Positions 63,092 through 64,000 of a stretch of 64,000 nt of DNA are shown here, in pieces. Below the pieces are notes generated by a model. It was not told the DNA's origin. It did not search any database and saw only the letters and a program-made list of their open reading frames with translations. The number at the start of each line of letters is the position of its first letter. The stretch's first letter is position 1. This DNA comes from Notospermus geniculatus (lineage: Eukaryota > Nemertea > Pilidiophora > Heteronemertea > Lineidae). The stretch spans positions 136,485 to 200,484 of the forward strand of contig NMRB01000053.1 in the NCBI GenBank assembly GCA_002633025.1, written 5' to 3'. The position numbers were made by a program, and so were the translations under genes.

Positions 63092-64000
63092 TAATGATAT
63101 GATATGATATGATATATGCTTTATTCGACCAAACAACACAAAATCATTAAATTTACATTATAAACAACTATGGTCAGGACACAAACAAGATCTGTGAAGA
63201 TCGCTTCTGTTTGTGCCCTTCTCAAACATGGGAGTGTACTATCAAAGAGAGAAATAACCAGTTAGTACCAGTGATGTCGAATGTGAACAAAAATTAAATC
63301 GTGACGGCATTGGTCAAACCACAGACATAACAGCGGGATAAGTTGCAATTTACAGAGTAGGTATTGAGGATATAATTCTTATAATAGCTGATGAAACCTT
63401 CTAGACTATGAGTAAAGATTTTATCCGTGATATTTCTAGGGAGGGAATTGTAGAGATGAACTGAGCTGTATCTTACTGTTAGTTTCGCAACATTATGTGT
63501 ACAGAAGGGTATTGTCAAATTTCTTCGATTTCTGGCATGGTGTGAATGTCTTTGGTTAGTAATCGTGAAGAAGTCTTCCATGAAATATTCGGGTAGGTTG
63601 TTATTGAAGTATTTGTAGAGAAATTTGGCTTGAATAAGTGAATGAAGGTCCGGTAGTTTCAGTATCTGTAGATGTTTAAACAAGGGTTCAGTGTGGGCTA
63701 ATGGGTGGCTTCTGTTGATGATGCGGATAGCTCTTTTTTGTAACTTGTAGATTTTGTCATGGTCATAACCCCAGGATAGCAATTGGTAGTTAAGGTGGGA
63801 GGACAGCAGAGAATGATAAACGGTTAACAGTGAACTTTGGGGTAAATAACATTTTAGATTTTTTAAGATGCCGACGACTCTGGAGATTTTTGTAGCTATG
63901 TTGTTGACATGGTGAGTCCAATTTAGGTGTTTTTGAATTGTTAAACCTAAGAAATTAAAATATTCCACGCATTCAATCTTTTTATGGTCTATTCTTATAT
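63092..64000 (-). mobile_element. Non-LTR retrotransposon 3' end (reverse transcriptase C-terminus)
   Basis: On the minus strand an open frame runs from the window edge to a stop at 63294. It encodes the C-terminal part of a jockey/CR1/L2-type reverse transcriptase: FNFLGLTIQKHLNWTHHV (the FLG-x-x-I-...-LxW-H motif), then KISRVVGILKNLK, LNYQLLSWG, LQKRAIRII, and a Cys-containing tail. The catalytic YxDD would lie outside the window. The stop is followed by about 200 bp of 3' UTR and a tail of ATGAT repeats (63092-63115 on the + strand), as in LINEs that end in short tandem repeats. The frame is intact in the visible part. Confidence 0.9.

Overview
This is a eukaryotic nuclear window from an intron-rich animal. 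It has long introns with GT/AG borders, many dispersed foldback (MITE-like) elements, tRNA-derived SINEs, a LINE fragment, and abundant TACATGTA, AGGCCTAG and TACCGGTA runs. The gene content (RGS22, RPS6KC1, ARL2, calmodulin, a DSTYK-like protein) and the calmodulin sequence, which looks like the standard invertebrate form, suggest a marine invertebrate (deuterostome or lophotrochozoan). The sequence alone does not settle the phylum.

Layout. (1) 1-23.6 kb, + strand: an RGS22-like multi-RGS-domain gene, 5' truncated by the window edge and an N gap. Its first two visible exons lie in a ~1.18 kb near-identical tandem duplication that looks like two unmerged haplotypes. (2) 25.6-32.1 kb, - strand: RPS6KC1 (PX + MIT + pseudokinase), 11 exons that join in phase to 1235 aa. 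(3) 32.4-34.1 kb, + strand: ARL2, five exons, head-to-head with RPS6KC1 across 346 bp. (4) 34.9-41.0 kb, - strand: an eight-exon, 351-aa protein with beta-propeller-like repeats that I cannot name. Its first intron holds a 1.7-kb element flanked by a perfect 9-bp target duplication. (5) 44.1-52.7 kb, + strand: a calmodulin gene whose tiny terminal exon is tandemly duplicated, giving two possible C-termini (Gly or Ser at the penultimate position). (6) 56.9-61.7 kb, - strand: a DSTYK-like protein with an intact dynamin-like P-loop GTPase half and a degenerate kinase half. (7) 63.1-64.0 kb, - strand: the 3' end of a non-LTR retrotransposon.

The genes do not form an operon or a single pathway. 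Themes are small-GTPase and G-protein signalling (RGS22, ARL2, DSTYK-like), endosomal PX/MIT scaffolding (RPS6KC1) and Ca2+ sensing (calmodulin). Most of the remaining DNA is intron and repeat. The most notable items are the duplicated calmodulin terminal exon, the GTPase/pseudokinase protein and its UGA-creating splice junction, a perfect 159-bp palindrome at 55.3 kb, the 9-bp-TSD transposon pair, and the haplotype-like duplication with reciprocal transposon insertions at the left edge. All exon borders are read by eye from splice consensus and phase; there is no transcript evidence.
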